Below, piece after piece: positions 61,109 through 64,000 of a stretch of 64,000 bases of DNA. The position numbers and the translations under genes are program-made. The notes under the pieces are model-generated. The model saw only the letters and a program-made list of their open reading frames with translations. It made no database searches and was not told where the DNA came from. How positions within the stretch are numbered: the stretch's first letter is position 1; each line of letters starts with the position of its first letter. The DNA lies in the NCBI RefSeq assembly GCF_023062595.1, contig NZ_JALLAN010000017.1, positions 30,595-94,594 on the forward strand, written 5' to 3'. Source of the DNA: Arthrobacter rhizosphaerae. GTDB taxonomy: Bacteria > Actinomycetota > Actinomycetes > Actinomycetales > Micrococcaceae.

Positions 61109-61774
61109 ATGGATTCCCCATCAGTTCCAACCCACGGTCCGGACGCGACGTCACTGGCCGACCCGGTACGGCGCTCTCTTTACCAGACACTGATACGCAG
61201 CCCCGCGCCGATGAGCCGGGACCAGCTGATCAGGATGCTGAACCTTGCCCCCAGCACGGCAACCTTTCACCTGGAGAGGATGGTGCGGGACGGCCTTCTG
61301 GAAACCGAAAGCAGGAAGCTCGGCCCCAAGACCGGACCCGGCTCGGGACGTCCCACCAAACTATTCAAGCCGGCTGTCGACGAGGTCCACGTTTCCTTCC
61401 CTGCCCGCGAGTATGAATTGGCTGGCCGCCTGCTGGCCTCCGCCATACAGACCTCGATCCAGACCGGCGAGCCTGTAGAGGAGGCCTTGCAGGCCGTCGC
61501 CTATGCCGAAGGTCAAAAGCTCGGGCTGCTCGCAGGAAACGTTAAGAAAGCGCTGGCTGACAACGGTTTTGAACCGGAGGCCGACGCCCAAGGACTGGTC
61601 ATGGCGAACTGCCCGTTCCACCGCCTCGCCAAAGACAACTCCCGGCTGGTGTGCGGACTCAATGCCGCCCTCCTCCAAGGCACTCTTGACGGCTGTGACG
61701 ACAAGCTGCACCAGGTGGCGCCGGCCCCCGAGGGCTCAGCCTGCTGCGCCCGGCTCACATCGTCGACAGATTGA
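61109..61774 (+). CDS. HTH regulator with C-terminal Cys cluster (possible Fe-S sensor)
   Basis: 221 residues from ATG 61109; TTG 61097 with GGGAGG close by is the alternative start. The winged helix DPVRRSLYQTLIRSP, LNLAPSTATFHLERMVRDGL is followed by a basic wing (GPGSGRPTKLFKP). The C-terminal domain carries ANCPFHRLAKDN, LVCGLNAAL, LDGCDDK and ACCARL. This pattern of Cys and His is like SufR-type [Fe-S] regulators. Redox or iron sensing is inferred. Confidence 0.85.
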   Translation: MDSPSVPTHGPDATSLADPVRRSLYQTLIRSPAPMSRDQLIRMLNLAPSTATFHLERMVRDGLLETESRKLGPKTGPGSGRPTKLFKPAVDEVHVSFPAREYELAGRLLASAIQTSIQTGEPVEEALQAVAYAEGQKLGLLAGNVKKALADNGFEPEADAQGLVMANCPFHRLAKDNSRLVCGLNAALLQGTLDGCDDKLHQVAPAPEGSACCARLTSSTD

Positions 61775-61829
61775 ATCCGGTTGCGGCTCTGCACTGGCCT
61801 TATCAGGCGGCCGGGTCAACAATGACTGC

Positions 61830-62243
61830 ATGGAGTATTCAGCGAAGGTCGCTTCATCTGTTCTGTTCGTCTCCGAACTCGAACGATCAGTGATGTTCTA
61901 CAGGGACCTGTTCGGATGCGAAGTCACTCTCCGCTCGCATGATGCCGCCCTGCTCCTGACACAGGGAGGCTTCCAGCTCTACATGATCGAGCGCGGCAAA
62001 CGAGCCGTCCATCATGAAGGAGGGCTGGGGCATCACCTGCTGATGTGGTCAACAGACACCGCCCGGGGCCTGGAGTATTTCGAACAGGCATTGAAGGACG
62101 CAGGCAGTTACACGGACACGCACACAGCCGGCGAAGTAACGTTTGTCGAAGGCCGGGACCCGGACGGACTGCGCATCGTCATAGCCCATCCTGATCCCGC
62201 GCAACAGCCGCGTTCAATCTTCGACAGTCACTTGTACGCCTGA
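61830..62243 (+). CDS. VOC family protein
   Basis: 137 residues from ATG 61830. VLFVSELERSVMFYRDLFGC and the C-terminal VEGRDPDGLRIVIAHP give the two VOC halves. A His in HHLLMWST and the late residues may bind metal. Function unknown. It follows the HTH regulator by 55 bp and overlaps the convergent USP gene by 30 bp. Confidence 0.88.
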   Translation: MEYSAKVASSVLFVSELERSVMFYRDLFGCEVTLRSHDAALLLTQGGFQLYMIERGKRAVHHEGGLGHHLLMWSTDTARGLEYFEQALKDAGSYTDTHTAGEVTFVEGRDPDGLRIVIAHPDPAQQPRSIFDSHLYA

Positions 62244-63104
62244 ACCCGATGGCCCCACGGGAAGCAACCGGGGTATCACCACCATCGGTACGGGCAGCGC
62301 GCGGAGAACTTTGTAGGCGGTACTGCCGATAAACAACCGGTTCCGTTCCGCCAGCCGTGAGGAACCCACGAGCAGAATTTCATTTTCATCCCATTCGAGG
62401 TCATCAATGGCTTCCTCGATGGTGCGGCCGTGGGCAACCTCAACACTGACCATGTGGCGCTCCGGCAACCTGCGGGATGCCTCCGTCAGCACAGTGTTGG
62501 CGTGGACGTGGGCTGCATTTACCACCTCGCCGCTGTCCCCTTCGGCGTCCAACTCCACGAGCGAGACCAGACGCAGCGGTACGCCCCGACTCTTAGCCCA
62601 GTCGATGGCGGTATCAATCGCAGCATCTGCGCCCGTCCGTTGTCCCACCGCCAGGGTAAGGCGGGTAACGGCGTCCTTGCTGCGGGAGCCGCGAGGTGCC
62701 AGGGCAACAGGGACCGGTGATGCGTGCAGGAGCCCATTGGCGACGGTACCAACCGTGTGGCGCTTGAACAGGCCGTTGCCGGCCGCGCCGACGACGATGA
62801 GTCGCGCGTTGCCCTCTACCGCCGCTTCGATCAGGCCTGAGGCAAAGGAGTCAGAGTTGCGGACATGGAACTCGACGCTCACGTCTTCAGGCACAAGCTC
62901 CAGGCCCTCCCGCTGTGCGGTCAGGACTGTTTGCCCGTCGTGACCCACACGGCCGCCTTCCTCGTTCAGGACTCCGTAGCGCGTCCCTTTGTCAACCACA
63001 TAGACCAGGTCAAGGTGTGCGCCTTGGGCGCGGGCCAATGCCGAACCGAGAGCGACGGCGTCCGCGCCACGGGCATTGGGCGTGTAACCAACTACAAATC
63101 GCAT
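62214..63104 (-). CDS. Universal stress protein, two tandem USP domains
   Basis: 296 residues. Domain 1 (about 1-140) includes FVVGYTPNARGADAVALGSA and LIVVGAAGNGLFKRHTVGTV; domain 2 (about 148-290) includes ILLVGSSRLAERNRLFIGST. The G-x2-G-x9-G(S/T) ATP-binding pattern is present in recognisable form in both. Stress-related nucleotide-binding protein. Confidence 0.92.
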   Translation of the reverse strand: MRFVVGYTPNARGADAVALGSALARAQGAHLDLVYVVDKGTRYGVLNEEGGRVGHDGQTVLTAQREGLELVPEDVSVEFHVRNSDSFASGLIEAAVEGNARLIVVGAAGNGLFKRHTVGTVANGLLHASPVPVALAPRGSRSKDAVTRLTLAVGQRTGADAAIDTAIDWAKSRGVPLRLVSLVELDAEGDSGEVVNAAHVHANTVLTEASRRLPERHMVSVEVAHGRTIEEAIDDLEWDENEILLVGSSRLAERNRLFIGSTAYKVLRALPVPMVVIPRLLPVGPSGSGVQVTVED

Positions 63105-63221
63105 GGTGACTCCTCTTTGGATCTTTAGGGCTTATTTCAGGGGGTCGTCGTGGCCACGCCTGGAGGACAATAGAAATCGCCCGGCCGGTGGACAGCATCA
63201 CGAGAAAACAAAAGGAACAAC

Positions 63222-63872
63222 GTGGCCGCACGTGCAATCGAAGAATTTGTGGAATCGCTTGCTGCTACCAAAGCCGGTCAGAACAGCGACAACTTCTTCG
63301 ACTTCACAAACCCCGGAAACGCCGGGCGACGACGCAACCTCGAGCTGTATCTGCAGGAGATGTATCGAAGGGAACCAAATGTGCTGCTTCTGGGGGAAGC
63401 ACCGGGGTTTCGAGGGATGCGCATCACGGGGGTTCCGTTTACCAACACCAGCATTCTCCAAGGCGGGATTGACCACTTCGGATTGTTTGGGCCGGGCAAA
63501 GGCTACATACTCCCCACCGGACTACCCGCTGTACCACCTGAACCGACAGCCACAGTGATGTGGCGGGTCCTGGTGGAACTTGACTTCCTCCCCCTGCTTT
63601 GGAGCGCCTACCCGCTTCATCCCCATCTTCCAAACAACTGCCTATCGAATCGCTCGCCCACCACCACCGAGGCCCTGGCCGGCCAACCTTTCTGGCTGGC
63701 CCTGAGGCGGTTGTTCCCCATAACCTCCGTGGTGGCGGTGGGAAACGTGGCCTACCGCAGCATCCTCGCCAGCGGACGTTCCGCTCCCAAAGTGCGGCAT
63801 CCAGCCCACGGAGGCAAGGCCAGGTTCCGCCTGGAATTGCAGGAGCTGCTTGAAGCCGGGATTGCCCGCTAG
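63222..63872 (+). CDS. Uracil-DNA glycosylase family protein
   Basis: 216 residues from a GTG start. LLLGEAPGFRGMRITGVPFT is the motif A region (GEAPG). SAYPLHPHLPNNCLSNRSPT, VVAVGNVAYRS and VRHPAHGGKARF complete the fold, with the His of the last motif. It lacks obvious Fe-S cysteines of family 4, so it is nearer the MUG/UDG-like group. Acts in base excision repair. The 3' end overlaps the IS481 transposase tail by four bases. Confidence 0.88.
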   Translation: MAARAIEEFVESLAATKAGQNSDNFFDFTNPGNAGRRRNLELYLQEMYRREPNVLLLGEAPGFRGMRITGVPFTNTSILQGGIDHFGLFGPGKGYILPTGLPAVPPEPTATVMWRVLVELDFLPLLWSAYPLHPHLPNNCLSNRSPTTTEALAGQPFWLALRRLFPITSVVAVGNVAYRSILASGRSAPKVRHPAHGGKARFRLELQELLEAGIAR

Positions 63873-64000
63873 CTGTACTGCCCAGGCAGGTTGGTTAAGC
63901 GGCTGATGGGCGGGTGGCCTCCGATTGCGGTGTGGGGCCTGTGGTGATTGTAGTGGTGAAGCCATGCCGGGAGGGCGTTTCTGCGGGCTGATTCCGTGGC
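63869..64000 (-). mobile_element. IS481-family transposase, 3' end only in window
   Basis: 44 codons run in from the window edge. The sequence WLHHYNHHRPHTAIGGHPPI then SRLTNLPGQYS is the conserved IS481-type C-terminus of a DDE integrase-fold transposase. The rest of the element, including the DDE residues and the other end, lies beyond the window. It stops against the glycosylase gene, which marks the insertion boundary. Confidence 0.9.

Noticed and set aside
1..64000. tRNA, rRNA or prophage genes
   Set aside because: No cloverleaf, rRNA or phage structural genes were recognised on either strand by eye; a formal scan could still find a tRNA.

Overview
The window reads as the accessory chromosome of a high-GC Gram-positive soil actinobacterium, most like Arthrobacter/Pseudarthrobacter (Micrococcaceae). 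This rests on GC-rich codon use, the family mix (Suc-Fer-like ferredoxin, DUF3040, DUF808, DUF1304, HxlR, ArsR-SRPBCC fusion, IS481 and IS3 insertion sequences) and several apparently leaderless GTG starts. I saw no rRNA, tRNA, CRISPR array or complete prophage.

Layout. 1-3.7 kb: 5'-truncated SDR, a PhzF isomerase, a LuxR remnant, then a MarR regulator and MFS exporter behind a double palindromic operator. 3.8-10.5 kb: methyltransferase, an SRPBCC gene with an in-frame stop, and poorly known membrane proteins including a lipase-like membrane hydrolase. 10.5-15.9 kb: TetR/SRPBCC divergent pair, a three-gene Cys-rich unknown cluster and a second MFS exporter. 16-19.9 kb: nitrilase-permease-nitrilase operon facing a FadR-type GntR regulator. 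20-28.3 kb: OGG-fold protein, lipoprotein, then amino-acid permease and HisC-like aminotransferase opposite an Lrp regulator and a TPP enzyme, followed by a ketopantoate-reductase-like gene. 28.4-38.1 kb: methyltransferase, SulP transporter, GYD protein, two lipid kinases, DUF1304, DUF808, DJ-1/PfpI and VOC proteins. 38.1-40.8 kb: a scar zone with an MFS fragment, a frameshifted secreted protein, an IS3-family remnant and an SSB-like remnant.

41-43.5 kb holds the most unusual unit: a small protein made almost entirely of 18 A-D-[G/S]-G tetrapeptides, then a JmjC/Cupin_4 oxygenase and a Suc-Fer-like [2Fe-2S] protein, all on the minus strand. I propose, as inference, that this is a peptide-modification system in which the oxygenase acts on the Asp-rich repeats. 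43.7-50.3 kb: beta-lactamase-like hydrolase, HxlR/alpha-beta hydrolase pair, RibD-like reductase, ArsR-SRPBCC fusion and a K+ channel. 50.4-55.5 kb is an island between a broken adenylate kinase copy and an intact one. It carries a two-gene cassette of glycine-zipper-type proteins and a secreted protein with a small two-TM partner. 55.8-64 kb: TM2 protein, alpha/beta hydrolase, APC permease, small secreted protein, DUF3040, DUF488, HTH regulator, VOC protein, universal stress protein, uracil-DNA glycosylase and the 3' end of an IS481 transposase running off the window.

A recurring theme is gene debris: at least seven fragments, several of them copies of intact genes elsewhere in the window. 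This points to repeated duplication, deletion and IS activity.
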